Positions 16,226-25,796 of a stretch of 64,000 nucleotides of DNA are shown here, piece after piece. Positions within the stretch are counted from its first letter, which is position 1. Each line of letters starts with the position of its first letter. The DNA is from Mucilaginibacter glaciei (GTDB taxonomy: Bacteria; Bacteroidota; Bacteroidia; Sphingobacteriales; Sphingobacteriaceae). The stretch covers positions 744,001-808,000 of the forward strand of contig NZ_JACWMX010000001.1 of assembly GCF_014773245.1 (NCBI RefSeq), read 5' to 3'. The notes beneath the pieces were generated by a model. It made no database searches. It had not been told where the DNA came from and saw only the letters and a program-made list of their open reading frames with translations. A program made the position numbers and the translations under genes.

Positions 16226-18248
16226 CGTAGGGTAATTCTACATAAAAAACAGTTTCACCATCGCCGCTGGTAAACCATAGCTTACCGCGGTGCTGCTCAA
16301 CAATTTTACGGGTGATAGATAAGCCCAGTCCGAAAGGTTCTTCGCCGTTTGTTCCGTTTTTCTTGGCGGTGGTAAATACATCGTATATAGCATCTTTATC
16401 TTTATCAGGGATGCCTACGCCGTTGTCTATTACGCTTATCTGTACATATCTATCGTCTTCTGTTAACGCAATGCCCACCTCAATTTTGCTACCGGGATAA
16501 CTGAATTTGATGGCGTTTACAATCAAATTGTTAAAAATGCGCCATATTTTTTCGTGGCTAGCTGTGATAATAATTGGCGATGGGTTGGGTTCAAAAACGA
16601 TTTGCTGGTGTTTATCATTAGCTTTAAACTGCAGTAGTTTCACAGAGTCGTGCAGTAAAAGGTTAACGTCAAGCGGCTCCATTACCAGGTCATCTTCTTC
16701 ATTGGCCAATCCCGATTTTAATAGCTCGTTGATCATATCAATCGAATTATTCCCAGTGGATTCTATCAATTGCAGTACATGGCGGTTATCGGCGGTCAAG
16801 TCATCTTCTTCTAACAGCACGGCCGCCAACCCGCTAATGCCTGATAAAGGGTTGCGCAGGTCATGCGCCATTATCCGCATAATGCGGATGTAGTTTTTAT
16901 TAGCTGCTTCAAGTTCGGTTAGGGTTTGTTGTAATTGCCGGTTATGGTCTTCGGTATGGTGTTGGTTTTTACGGCTGGATTTCAGGTTACGATAAACCAA
17001 AAATACGATCACTAATAAAAGGAATATGGCAACAGTAATGCATAGGATATAAATCCGGCTAAGTTTCTCCTGATGCCTTAATTCTGTAAGGGCTTGCTGT
17101 TGATGGAAAATATTCAGCTCACGCTCTACATCCACTTTATATACATTGGCTTGCGACCGCTCCAGCGCATCATTCATCTGCATGTATTTATCCAGATAGA
17201 TAAAGGCTTGTTCTGGCTGTATAAGTTTAAGCATATACTGGGCGTACAGCTTATTCCATATAATTTCATATTCGCCGTTAGCACTCTGGAATTGCCTGAT
17301 AAGCGCCATGCTTTGTTTAAAGGCAGTTTCTGCTTTAGCATATTCGCCGGTTTGGGTAAATATCCCGGCCAGTTTTATAAACGGAGGGATCTTAATACCA
17401 TCAACCGACGGAATATCCATAGCGATGCATTTATTAAGGTAGTCTAATGCTTTAGGATAGTTTTGATGATTAATGCATATGCCGGCCAGGTTATCATAAA
17501 CTACTAAACGTGCGCCTCTTACATATACCTTTCCAATGGTGGTATCATTTTCTGCAGCATTTAAAAGGTCAACGTCTTTTTGATAATAAACCGATGCACT
17601 GTCTTCCATTCCGGCGCGCTGGTAGGCGTAGGCAGCGTTGTTGAGTGCAGCCTGCCGCATCGAAAATAATTTTTGCGATGTGATCTTTATGTCACATGCC
17701 CCTAAATGCCTGTAGTTTTCTATCCAGCCCTGTGCCGCCAGGCGATAATTTTTCTGATTAAAATAGATCCCGGCTATTTTGGTGGCCAGGTCGCCGTCGT
17801 CACAACTGCCTTCGGCTAAAAGCTTTTTGCCTTTGTAATAGTAATCAAGCGCGGTTTTGTATTGTTTAGCCAACATGCTGGCGTCGCCACGCGTTAGCAA
17901 TGCTTTTAAATATTCATTGGGGTACTCTTTAGCCTTTTCTGGATCGGTAAAAAAGGCCATCGCGCTATCGGCATACGCGGTCATTACGGCAACATTGCCG
18001 AAACGGTTATGATCTGCCAGGGCGACGTAATAAGAAGACAAAACAGGATCAGCAGGGTTGGCTTTTGCTTTTATCTTTTTGAGTAAAGCGTATGACTTAT
18101 CCCATTCACCTCCGCTTATCAAACTGTCTGCTACCTTGAATTGTTGCTTCAACCCGGGATCATGACCAGTATTTTCCGACATGCAGGAGGCCAGTAAAAG
18201 GCCAGCGATAAAAATGTAAAAGAAAATGCGCCGCCGGTTATTAGGCAT
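16212..18248 (-). CDS. TPR-containing lipoprotein sensor histidine kinase
   Basis: A 678-residue membrane histidine kinase. A lipoprotein signal ends at LLLASC (Cys22). Residues about 30-390 are helical tetratricopeptide repeats on the periplasmic side (for example NYPKALDYLNKCIAMD and GEYAKAETAFKQSMAL). One membrane helix (about 400-420) leads to a coiled coil, HisKA with His462 in MAHDLRNPLSGISG, and HATPase_c (NLIVNAIKFSYPG, DNGVGIPD, GLGLSITRKIVEQH). TPR-kinases of this type are common in Bacteroidota. No response regulator is adjacent. A combined lipid anchor and membrane helix would be unusual; the signal may simply be an uncleaved leader. Confidence 0.85.
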   Translation of the reverse strand: MPNNRRRIFFYIFIAGLLLASCMSENTGHDPGLKQQFKVADSLISGGEWDKSYALLKKIKAKANPADPVLSSYYVALADHNRFGNVAVMTAYADSAMAFFTDPEKAKEYPNEYLKALLTRGDASMLAKQYKTALDYYYKGKKLLAEGSCDDGDLATKIAGIYFNQKNYRLAAQGWIENYRHLGACDIKITSQKLFSMRQAALNNAAYAYQRAGMEDSASVYYQKDVDLLNAAENDTTIGKVYVRGARLVVYDNLAGICINHQNYPKALDYLNKCIAMDIPSVDGIKIPPFIKLAGIFTQTGEYAKAETAFKQSMALIRQFQSANGEYEIIWNKLYAQYMLKLIQPEQAFIYLDKYMQMNDALERSQANVYKVDVERELNIFHQQQALTELRHQEKLSRIYILCITVAIFLLLVIVFLVYRNLKSSRKNQHHTEDHNRQLQQTLTELEAANKNYIRIMRIMAHDLRNPLSGISGLAAVLLEEDDLTADNRHVLQLIESTGNNSIDMINELLKSGLANEEDDLVMEPLDVNLLLHDSVKLLQFKANDKHQQIVFEPNPSPIIITASHEKIWRIFNNLIVNAIKFSYPGSKIEVGIALTEDDRYVQISVIDNGVGIPDKDKDAIYDVFTTAKKNGTNGEEPFGLGLSITRKIVEQHRGKLWFTSGDGETVFYVELPYVKRD

Positions 18249-18384
18249 ATTTATTATAGTCGTGTTAGGTAACTATTACAAATCAAACATAATCATAAAA
18301 GCGGATTAAATCCTGAAATAGTGTTTAAACCTACATTTTGTAGTGACGCATTTATTACGAAATATTTATTTAATTCCACGCATG

Positions 18385-20058
18385 CTAAAAATTTAAATCC
18401 GGATGCCTTTTATTGAAATCTGTTGCGTTTTGGTAAACCTGTGCAGCCTGTAATAATTTACCCTCGCCAAACAATTGGCCCATAAATGTAATGCTACTTT
18501 GGCGCCCCTTTGGGGTATAACCATTTGGTAATACTACACAGGGGTTACCCGTTAAATTAGTCATGGATAGGTTCGTGCTAAAAGAAGGGGTAATGTAAAG
18601 ATCAAGCCCCTTTAAATTTTCGTACCAGGCCTTTATCAGCATGGTACGCGCACGGTTAGCCTGTATATATTCAACAGCAGGGATAAATTGTGCTGATCTG
18701 AAGATATTTGGCCATGCACCTTTACCCTGCTGTACCAAATCATCGTCTTTGTGGATAAGTACTAATTCCTGGAAAGCGGCAGCACCTTCCGCACTTAATA
18801 AAAAGGTCATGGCGCCTACCGGCATTTTAGGGTATTCTATCGGCACCAGTTCTGCACCTAATTCCTGCAATTTTTTTAAGGTTACCGAATCATTTGCATG
18901 GTTGGCATACTTACGGTCAAAGTCGACTTTTGTGTAACCAATTTTATACCCTTTTAATGATTTTGTTCCTCCATCATAATTAAACGGTGCGGCAATCGTA
19001 CTCAGGTCGTTCGCATCTGTGCCATGCATGGCATTAAAAACTATAGCCACATCCTCAACGCTACGCGCAATCGGGCCGAGTTTATCCATGCTCCAGCTTA
19101 GTGCCATTGCACCATATTTACTTACCCTTCCAAATGACGGGCGCAGGCCGGTATCGCCGCACTCTGTAGATGGTGAAACGATGGAGCCCAACGTTTCTGA
19201 ACCAATAGCGAAAGGCAGGCAGCCTGCGCTCACAGCAGATGCCGAACCGGCAGACGAACCGCTGGAGCCACGGGTGATATCCCACGGGTTTTTGGTTTTG
19301 CCGCCAAACCAAATATCGCCCTGCGCCAACTCCCCTAACGATGTTTTGGCCACAAGTATAGCACCTGCATTTTCTAAACGGGTAATTACGGTAGCATCAA
19401 TATTTAACTGTTGTTCTTTATAAGGCGGTGCACCAAACGTGGTTTTGTAATCCTTTTGGGCTAATAAATCTTTTGCTCCAAACGGGATGCCGTGCAATAA
19501 GCCCTTGTAGTGGCCTGCAGCAATTTCGGCATCTGCTTCTGCAGCTTTTTTTAGCGCGTGTTCTTCGGTAAACGTAATTACGTTAAGCAGCTTGCCGTTA
19601 TATTTCTTTAATCTTATAATGAAAAATTTAGTCAGGTCTACAGCACTTATTTGTTTGGTTTTTATCAGCCCGGCTAATTGGGTAATGGTGTAAAAAGCAA
19701 GTTCGTCCCGGTTGGCCGGTAGTTTTATCTTTACCTCTTTTGCAACCTTAAAGCCATCTTTATTATCAGGGTTTATAAAGCCTACAGGAACAGGGTTAAA
19801 GGTGAGGGCAGGTACAATGCTGTTGGGCATATTTAATTTCCGCAAGGCATCGTACGAGTTCCGGTACTGGGTTAAATTGTTGAGCATCGAATCGGCCTGG
19901 CCGTCCGTAAAATCCATTCCGTTTATTTTTTGGGCTTCTTTAACCACGCTTACTGTAATTGGCGCGTTGGCAAATTTTGCGGTTACAAACGAGCCTAAAA
20001 CAAACGCGGAACAACCAATTGCAACAATGCCGGCATATTTACGACCTTTAATTTTCAT
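18385..20058 (-). CDS. Amidase (amidase signature family), membrane-anchored or secreted
   Basis: A 557-residue amidase-signature enzyme. The Ser-Ser-Lys catalytic set is visible: Lys in IPFGAKDLLA, and the Gly/Ser-rich GSSGSSAGSASAVSAG with the nucleophilic and bridging serines. An N-terminal hydrophobic segment (YAGIVAIGCSAFVLGSFVTA) acts as a signal or anchor, so it works outside the cytoplasm and is not the GatA subunit of the tRNA amidotransferase. About 95 extra residues precede the catalytic domain. The physiological amide is unknown. It is a single gene, divergent from pirin. Confidence 0.87.
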   Translation of the reverse strand: MKIKGRKYAGIVAIGCSAFVLGSFVTAKFANAPITVSVVKEAQKINGMDFTDGQADSMLNNLTQYRNSYDALRKLNMPNSIVPALTFNPVPVGFINPDNKDGFKVAKEVKIKLPANRDELAFYTITQLAGLIKTKQISAVDLTKFFIIRLKKYNGKLLNVITFTEEHALKKAAEADAEIAAGHYKGLLHGIPFGAKDLLAQKDYKTTFGAPPYKEQQLNIDATVITRLENAGAILVAKTSLGELAQGDIWFGGKTKNPWDITRGSSGSSAGSASAVSAGCLPFAIGSETLGSIVSPSTECGDTGLRPSFGRVSKYGAMALSWSMDKLGPIARSVEDVAIVFNAMHGTDANDLSTIAAPFNYDGGTKSLKGYKIGYTKVDFDRKYANHANDSVTLKKLQELGAELVPIEYPKMPVGAMTFLLSAEGAAAFQELVLIHKDDDLVQQGKGAWPNIFRSAQFIPAVEYIQANRARTMLIKAWYENLKGLDLYITPSFSTNLSMTNLTGNPCVVLPNGYTPKGRQSSITFMGQLFGEGKLLQAAQVYQNATDFNKRHPDLNF

Positions 20059-20213
20059 AATAAGTAATGCTTTGAGCCGCTATAATACTCAATAAAATGC
20101 ATTTTAAAAGCAAGTTTACAAGTATTTTACAGGAGTTATAGCGAATAGGCTTAATCTACATTAAGTGGTAGCAACACAAGCCGCCATACATTTGTTAAAC
20201 AATAACAAAACAG

Positions 20214-20927
20214 ATGAAGAATACCATTATACATAGGGCAAATACCCGCGGCGTTGCCGATCTGGGTTGGTTAAAAAGCTACCAGACCTTCAGCTTTTCG
20301 GGCTATTATAATCCGGAGCGGATGCGGTTTGGCGTGCTGAGGGTTTTAAATGATGATATCGTAGACGGCTCTAAAGGTTTTGGCGACCATCCTCACGACA
20401 ATATGGAGATCATTTCTATCCCATTGCAGGGTGAATTGGTACATAAGGATAGCATGGGCAACGAAGCAGTTATCAAACCTGGCGAAATTCAGGTGATGAG
20501 CGCCGGTACGGGCATCTACCATACTGAATTTAATAAGAATGATACCGAGCCGGTTAAGTTTTTACAGATATGGGTATATCCGAACAAACGAAATGTAACC
20601 CCGCGGTACGATCAGATAGCTATCCCCTTTAATGAGCGGAACGTGCTGCACCAGATCTTATCGCCAAACACGGATGACAATGGTGTTTGGATCTATCAAA
20701 ATGCCTGGTTTAATATGGGTGAGTTTGATGCCGGGAAAGAGATAAATTACCAATTAAACGATAAGGCAAACGGCGTTTATGTATTTGTATTAAACGGCGA
20801 TATAACAGTAAATGGCCAGCATTTGAATACCAGGGATGGGATGGGTTTATGGGATACAGATCAGCTAAATATCAAAGCCAATACCGATACGCAGGTGCTG
20901 CTAATGGAAGTACCGATGGAATTATAA
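20214..20927 (+). CDS. Pirin-family bicupin protein (YhaK/quercetinase type)
   Basis: A 237-residue pirin-family protein. The N-terminal cupin has the metal-binding pattern FGDHPHDNMEIISI, later HKDSMGN and IYHTEFNKND, giving the usual three His and one Glu ligands. The C-terminal cupin is more degenerate. Homologues include E. coli YhiW/YhaK-type quercetin 2,3-dioxygenases and redox sensors; the true role is unclear. The next gene starts 1 bp after its stop, so the two are probably co-transcribed. Confidence 0.85.
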   Translation: MKNTIIHRANTRGVADLGWLKSYQTFSFSGYYNPERMRFGVLRVLNDDIVDGSKGFGDHPHDNMEIISIPLQGELVHKDSMGNEAVIKPGEIQVMSAGTGIYHTEFNKNDTEPVKFLQIWVYPNKRNVTPRYDQIAIPFNERNVLHQILSPNTDDNGVWIYQNAWFNMGEFDAGKEINYQLNDKANGVYVFVLNGDITVNGQHLNTRDGMGLWDTDQLNIKANTDTQVLLMEVPMEL

Positions 20928-20928
20928 C

Positions 20929-21237
20929 ATGGAAAATCAAATTCAAATACTGGTGGTTTGTACTCACGAAGGCATCATGGCTACCATTTTGCGCCTGATA
21001 GGCAACAATACCGCTTGGCATGCGGTGGGCGCAACTGACGTAGCTGAAACTAAAGACTTGCTCAAATTAAAGCATTTTGACGTGGTGTTATTAGGAAACG
21101 GTTTGACTGAAAAAGAGGAAGCTGATATCGTAGATTTTGCCAAAGTTCGAAATAGCAATACCAAGATCATCTATCACTTTGGCGGCGGCAGCGGCTTGCT
21201 CTTTGGCGAGATCCATGAGGAATTGGCCGGGAAATGA
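20929..21237 (+). CDS. Degenerate receiver-like protein
   Basis: A 102-residue protein with the alternating strand-helix layout of a CheY-type receiver (QIQILVVCTHEGIMATILRLI; KHFDVVLLGNGLTEKEEADIVDFAK; TKIIYHFGGGSG). The place of the phosphoacceptor Asp at the end of strand 3 is occupied by Gly-Asn (VVLLGNG), and the acidic pair after strand 1 is Cys-Thr-His. It is therefore unlikely to be phosphorylated in the normal way and may be a pseudo-receiver. It overlaps no gene, follows pirin by 1 bp and precedes an AraC regulator. Confidence 0.6.
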   Translation: MENQIQILVVCTHEGIMATILRLIGNNTAWHAVGATDVAETKDLLKLKHFDVVLLGNGLTEKEEADIVDFAKVRNSNTKIIYHFGGGSGLLFGEIHEELAGK

Positions 21238-21291
21238 AAAAGCTATTAATAACATAATATCTTTTTATCATTTAAGCTGTATCTTAACTAA

Positions 21292-22116
21292 ATGAATATG
21301 CGGCCAAGCTTTTACACGCCTCATCCGGCATTACGCAACTACATTAGTCACGTGATGATAGTAGAAGCTAAATTTAATCAATCAACGCTGCAGTTCAGCC
21401 CCTTCCCGCCCACGCCACAACATGCTATCAATTTTTATCCAAGAGACGCCGTTACAGCGCACGATAGTAAAAACTATACCCAGACACTCCCGGAAAGTGT
21501 GATCATAGGCCCACAAGTTACACGCGTTAACGTAGCGATGGGCATGCATCATGTGATTGTTTCGGTTGCGTTTATGCCTGGTGGTATGCACCGGTTGCTT
21601 AAAATACCGATGCATGAGTTATATGATGAGCCGTTTGACGCTTCGCTTCTATTAGGCAGAGAGATTGCCGATGTAAATGAACAGCTCAAAGAAGCGCAAA
21701 CGCCGTTGGAGATGAAGAATGTGGTTGAACGGTTCTTTATGCGTAAACTCACCTACTCGCCGCTCAAGCCATGGGAGCATGCCATGAAAGCACAGCTGCA
21801 AATGCCGGGAAAACTGACCATAGAAAGTGCCGCATCGTTGGCATGCCTTAGCCTTCGCCAATATGAACGTCGTGCAAAAGAAGTAATGGGCTATTCGCCC
21901 AAAGTGTTTTCACGATTGATCCGATTCTCAAAAGCTTATAGGCTAAAAGAAAGCCAGCCGCTATTAAGCTGGACTAATATTGCGCATGCCTGTGGCTATT
22001 ACGACCAAATGCATTTAATTAAAGATTTTAAAGAATTTGCCGGAGCTTTGCCGGGTTATATGGCGCAGCAAATCAATAACGCTCCTTCACTTCTGCAAGA
22101 ACATCTCCGCATATAA
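21292..22116 (+). CDS. AraC-family transcriptional regulator
   Basis: A 274-residue regulator. The N-terminal part (about residues 1-160) is a sensor domain of the DUF6597 type (RPSFYTPHPALRNYISHVMIV; PQHAINFYPRD; VSVAFMPGGMHRLL). The C-terminal part has an AraC helix-turn-helix (LTIESAASLACLSLRQYERRAKEVMGYSPK and WTNIAHACGYYDQMHLIKDFK). The ligand is unknown. Targets may include the neighbouring pirin pair or the NTF2-like gene downstream, but no operator was identified. Confidence 0.88.
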   Translation: MNMRPSFYTPHPALRNYISHVMIVEAKFNQSTLQFSPFPPTPQHAINFYPRDAVTAHDSKNYTQTLPESVIIGPQVTRVNVAMGMHHVIVSVAFMPGGMHRLLKIPMHELYDEPFDASLLLGREIADVNEQLKEAQTPLEMKNVVERFFMRKLTYSPLKPWEHAMKAQLQMPGKLTIESAASLACLSLRQYERRAKEVMGYSPKVFSRLIRFSKAYRLKESQPLLSWTNIAHACGYYDQMHLIKDFKEFAGALPGYMAQQINNAPSLLQEHLRI

Positions 22117-22182
22117 ACTTGTCGCTTTTATACTATTTGTACAGTTGCTGATGAAGTAGTTTTACCGAAAAAACAAATCATC

Positions 22183-22682
22183 ATGAAAAGCGCGTTTACA
22201 TTATTAGTTTTTATTTTATTAGGATTTTCGGCCGATGCACAAAGCAAAAGTGCTGATGTAAAGCGATAGAAAAACAAGTTGATGCCATGGTTAACAGTTG
22301 GAATAAGCATGATCATAGCGATATGAAAAAATATTGCACCGCAGATTGTAGCTGGGTAAATATTGTTGGTATGTGGTGGAAGAACCTCAAAGAAGTAGAG
22401 TACTCCACCCAATTTTATCATACTAATATGTTTAAACATACAACCATGACCAACAAGGGAGTTTTCGTCAGGATCATTAACCCGACAACGGCATTGGTTC
22501 AGTTTAAAAGCTATGTAAGTGAGTTTACCACACCCGATGGGCATAAGATACCGGGAAGTGATGATATTGCTTTATTGGTATATGTTAGGCAAAAAGGTAA
22601 ATGGCTGATGACCGCCGGTGAAAATGTTGTGATTGACCCTATGGCGCAAAAGAACGATCCTGTATTACATCTGGGTAAATAA
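22183..22682 (+). pseudogene. Secreted NTF2/SnoaL-like protein, frameshifted
   Basis: A signal peptide (from ATG 22183: KSAFTLLVFILLGFSADA) runs into a stop at 22267. The rest of the protein continues in another frame to 22682 as AIEKQVDAMVNSWNKHDHSD and onward, a SnoaL-like/NTF2 fold with the conserved early Trp-Asn and a C-terminal KWLMTAGENVV strand. A single A missing from the AAA run at about 22259-22263 accounts for the break; restoring it gives a continuous protein of about 166 residues. This is either a recent mutation or an assembly error. Translation of the second part from the ATG at 22287 would give a protein without its signal. Confidence 0.75.
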
Positions 22683-22684
22683 TT

Positions 22685-22710
22685 AAAGGCCCGGATACTC
22701 CGGGCCTTTA
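22685..22710. terminator. Bidirectional intrinsic terminator
   Basis: AAAGGCCCGG (22685-22694), loop ATACT, CCGGGCCTTT (22700-22709), with A and T flanks on both sides. It lies between the convergent NTF2-like gene and the S9 peptidase gene and can serve both. Confidence 0.85.
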
Positions 22711-22715
22711 ATTAT

Positions 22716-25154
22716 TTAATTAGTACCAGCCGTGGTAGCAGGCGGTGCGTTCTTCACATATTTATCCATCCAGGTATTTATTTCCCAAAGTTTGTGCAGC
22801 AGGTTCTCGCGGCCTCGGTAGCCGTGTGCCTCATAGGGCAAATACACAAACCTAACGGTTCCGCCCAAGCCTTTTAATGCGGCAAACAAACGTTCGCTGT
22901 TGATAGGAAATGTTCCCGGGTTATCATCCGCTTCGCCGTGGATCAGCAGTATCGGTGTTTTAATTTTATCAGCAAAGCTAAAGGGGCTCATGTCATAATA
23001 AAGTTTAGGGTCGTCCCAATAAGTACGTTCCTCATTCTGGAAACCAAAGGGCGTTAGTGTGCGATTGTATGCGCCGCTCTCGGCTATCCCTGCTTTGAAC
23101 AGGTTAGTATGCGCCAGTAAATTAGCAGTCATAAATGATCCGTAACTATGGCCCCCTACCGCAATACGGTTTTTATCGCCAACGCCCATTTGTGCTAATT
23201 TATTAATGGCGGCTTCGGCATTCAATTGCAATTGTTCTACAAAGGTATCGTTGGGTTTCTTGCCATCTTTCGCGACTATGGGCATCTCGGCGTTATCTAA
23301 AATGGCATAACCCTGGGTCACAAAAAATACCGGGCTGCCCCCGCCTATCACCGTGAATTTATGCTGAGATCCACGCACCTGCGCAGCATCCGACGCAGAG
23401 TTGAATTCGCGCGGATATGCCCATATGAGTACCGGCAGCGGGCCGTCTTTCTCTTTATTATAACCTTTCGGCAGGTAAAGGTCGGCTGTGAGATCTACTC
23501 CATCGCTTCGTTTGTAGTGGATCTTTTCTTTACTCACACCTACCAGTTGCGGGTAAGGGTTGCCAAAGGATGTAACCGGCCTGTCGGCTATTCTCAACAT
23601 CAGGTTTTTGATGTAATAGTTCGGTACATCCTTCTCTGATTCACGGCGGGTTAGCAATATCAACTTATCTGGGTCGATCACATCAACCACGGTCTCGAAT
23701 GTACCCTCAGCACTACGCCAGATGATCTCGCTCTTGCCCGATGCCAGGTCGAAACGCGACAAGAAAGGCAAATCGCCTTTTGATGATGCACCCGTACGGT
23801 TGTTCATCAATAATTTAGTTCCGTTATCAGTGGTCAGCAACACTTCGCGGCCAAATTTATTCTTTACAGTTACCGGGTCTCCCGGATCTTTATAGGCATC
23901 GTTAGTTGTGCGTTCGTATAATTTTTCCAATTTACCTGTCGATGGATTAAACGTACTCACGCGTTCCAATTGTTTGGAACGCAGGCCTTCGGTTACCAAA
24001 GCAAGGTTAGTATTCCCCCACTCCACGCCACGGTAGCGATTAGTGGTTTTAAACAGCTCTAACGGCTGGCCCGCAAAAGGAGCTTGTAAAGCATATACTG
24101 CGTCATGGAAATCCACTTTCTTTTTTATGCGGCCGCTATCCAATGGGTGCGCCCAAGTAATTGTTGCGGGTTCATCATCGCGCCAGTCGAAACCGCGGTC
24201 GATATTTTGCGTGTTGTCATAACCCGACGGCGTGCCCTCGCTCGAAGGTAGCTCGGCCAATACTTTAACCGTTTTGCCGATTAGGTCGGTAACCTTTACC
24301 GTAGATGGGAATCCGCCCGCCGTGACCAAATACGAGAATGGCTTTTTAATGGTACGCACCATCATGTATTTTTTATCCGGCGAGAGCGTAATACTGCCAT
24401 TAATAGCAGGTTTACCTACTGGTGTTTCTATCCCGTTAGTGTTTTTTACCAACTGCGATGTAGCAAAGAATTCAAATAGCTGTTCGTCGTATGGGGTCTT
24501 GATCAGATCCTCGTAAGTAGCGCTCGGCGATGCCTTGCCCAGGCTCTGCTGAACCGTTGGGCCCTTAGGTGTACCGGGCCTTACAGGGGCTGCCGTTACA
24601 GGTTTGGTTGCTACGCGATAAAGCATCGTACTGTTGTTTTCCCATATTACCGCTCCGCCTTGGGCAATTACGGTGTTCAAGGGTGCTTTGTTAATCTTTG
24701 CTGCTTTTTGTGTAAGCAGATTGATCACGTATAGGTCGACAGATTTAGCCCCTGTTTGGGTGAATGCAATTTTATTTTCGTCGGGGCTCCAGCTCACATT
24801 ACCGGCAAACAACGGCGCAGGTAAGCCGGCAATAACATAGGTTTTGCCCGTTTTGATATTTTTAAGCGTAAAGTTATTGACGTAATTACCCCTGCTTAAC
24901 GAGTAGTTGGCCGGGTTAATACGAAGGCCTGCAATACGCAGTTCGGGCCGGGCAAGTTCTTCTACCGATGGGTAAGGGTTGCGCTCGCTCAGCAGCATCC
25001 ATTCGGCTTTCGAATCGATACTTACGCCCGGTGTGGGTTTAGCCAGCAGCAAGTCGGCCATGGCCTTGGGCGGCATCTGATAACTTACGGCATCCTGAGC
25101 GTTGGCATAGATAGCGCGCAGCAGCAGGAAAAAACAAAAGGAAAATTTTTTCAT
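22716..25154 (-). CDS. Secreted S9-family peptidase (prolyl oligopeptidase type)
   Basis: An 812-residue serine peptidase with a signal peptide (KKFSFCFFLLLRAIYANA). An N-terminal beta-propeller (with DPP-type VSWSPDENKIAFTQ blades) is followed by an alpha/beta-hydrolase domain from about residue 560. The nucleophile is Ser670 in GGHSYGSF; the Asp lies in HGEADDNPG and the His in EAHGYRGRENLLH. The gene resembles the glutamyl endopeptidase / acyl-aminoacyl subgroup (S9D-like) more than classical DPP4. It is probably periplasmic. Single gene, ending at a strong bidirectional terminator. Confidence 0.9.
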   Translation of the reverse strand: MKKFSFCFFLLLRAIYANAQDAVSYQMPPKAMADLLLAKPTPGVSIDSKAEWMLLSERNPYPSVEELARPELRIAGLRINPANYSLSRGNYVNNFTLKNIKTGKTYVIAGLPAPLFAGNVSWSPDENKIAFTQTGAKSVDLYVINLLTQKAAKINKAPLNTVIAQGGAVIWENNSTMLYRVATKPVTAAPVRPGTPKGPTVQQSLGKASPSATYEDLIKTPYDEQLFEFFATSQLVKNTNGIETPVGKPAINGSITLSPDKKYMMVRTIKKPFSYLVTAGGFPSTVKVTDLIGKTVKVLAELPSSEGTPSGYDNTQNIDRGFDWRDDEPATITWAHPLDSGRIKKKVDFHDAVYALQAPFAGQPLELFKTTNRYRGVEWGNTNLALVTEGLRSKQLERVSTFNPSTGKLEKLYERTTNDAYKDPGDPVTVKNKFGREVLLTTDNGTKLLMNNRTGASSKGDLPFLSRFDLASGKSEIIWRSAEGTFETVVDVIDPDKLILLTRRESEKDVPNYYIKNLMLRIADRPVTSFGNPYPQLVGVSKEKIHYKRSDGVDLTADLYLPKGYNKEKDGPLPVLIWAYPREFNSASDAAQVRGSQHKFTVIGGGSPVFFVTQGYAILDNAEMPIVAKDGKKPNDTFVEQLQLNAEAAINKLAQMGVGDKNRIAVGGHSYGSFMTANLLAHTNLFKAGIAESGAYNRTLTPFGFQNEERTYWDDPKLYYDMSPFSFADKIKTPILLIHGEADDNPGTFPINSERLFAALKGLGGTVRFVYLPYEAHGYRGRENLLHKLWEINTWMDKYVKNAPPATTAGTN

Positions 25155-25252
25155 GATAAGGATTTTACTGTAGATGGATGAATTTAAGAAATTAAAATCC
25201 GCGAGAAGAGTTTGGTGTGTAAAAAGCCGGTTATTTAAAAAAATGCTTTAAC

Positions 25253-25284
25253 AAAAAAACCCTGATCTTGCGATCAGGGCTTTT
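25253..25284 (-). terminator. Intrinsic terminator of the rplU-rpmA unit
   Basis: On the minus strand: CCCTGATC, loop GCAA, GATCAGGG, then seven T. The stem occupies 25260-25279, just after the rpmA stop at 25309. Confidence 0.9.
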
Positions 25285-25308
25285 AATATGGTGTGCTTTA
25301 CTGAATAA

Positions 25309-25746
25309 TTATTCAGCCGGAGCTGCTTCAGCATCAGGTGCTGCTTCTTTTTTTGCTTTTGGCGCTGCTGCCTTTTTAACTTTAGGTGCTTCTTCAGTAG
25401 TTTCTGCCGCAACTGGTGCTGCTTCTGCTACAGGTTTTGCTTCTGCCTTAACTTTAGGTGCAGGTGTTGCATCTTCTGCAACAGGTGCAACTTCAAAAGG
25501 AATGACAGAAACGTATGAACGGTTATCTGCTTTCTTTTTGAAAACTACGTTACCTGCAATTAATGCAAATAAAGTATGGTCTTTACCGATACCTACATTA
25601 AGGCCCGGATTGTGTTTGGTACCACGTTGGCGAACGATGATGTTACCTGCAATTGCTGGCTGACCACCGAAAATTTTAATACCTAAACGTTTGCTATGTG
25701 ATTCGCGGCCGTTTCTTGAACTACCGGCCCCTTTTTTGTGTGCCAT
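25309..25746 (-). CDS. rpmA: 50S ribosomal protein L27 with long Ala/Lys/Pro-rich tail
   Basis: Residues 1-87 are a normal bacterial L27 ([45 protein letters not shown]), the large-subunit protein near the peptidyl transferase centre. The total is 145 residues, whereas the usual length is about 85: an extra tail of nearly 60 residues is built from Ala, Pro, Glu and Lys ([23 protein letters not shown]). The N-terminus lacks the cleaved Firmicutes extension. It follows rplU by 50 bp and is followed by a strong terminator. Confidence 0.97.
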   Translation of the reverse strand: MAHKKGAGSSRNGRESHSKRLGIKIFGGQPAIAGNIIVRQRGTKHNPGLNVGIGKDHTLFALIAGNVVFKKKADNRSYVSVIPFEVAPVAEDATPAPKVKAEAKPVAEAAPVAAETTEEAPKVKKAAAPKAKKEAAPDAEAAPAE

Positions 25747-25796
25747 GCTTAATATTTTTTTGTGACCGGATAAATATCAGGTCGGTTAAAATTTAA

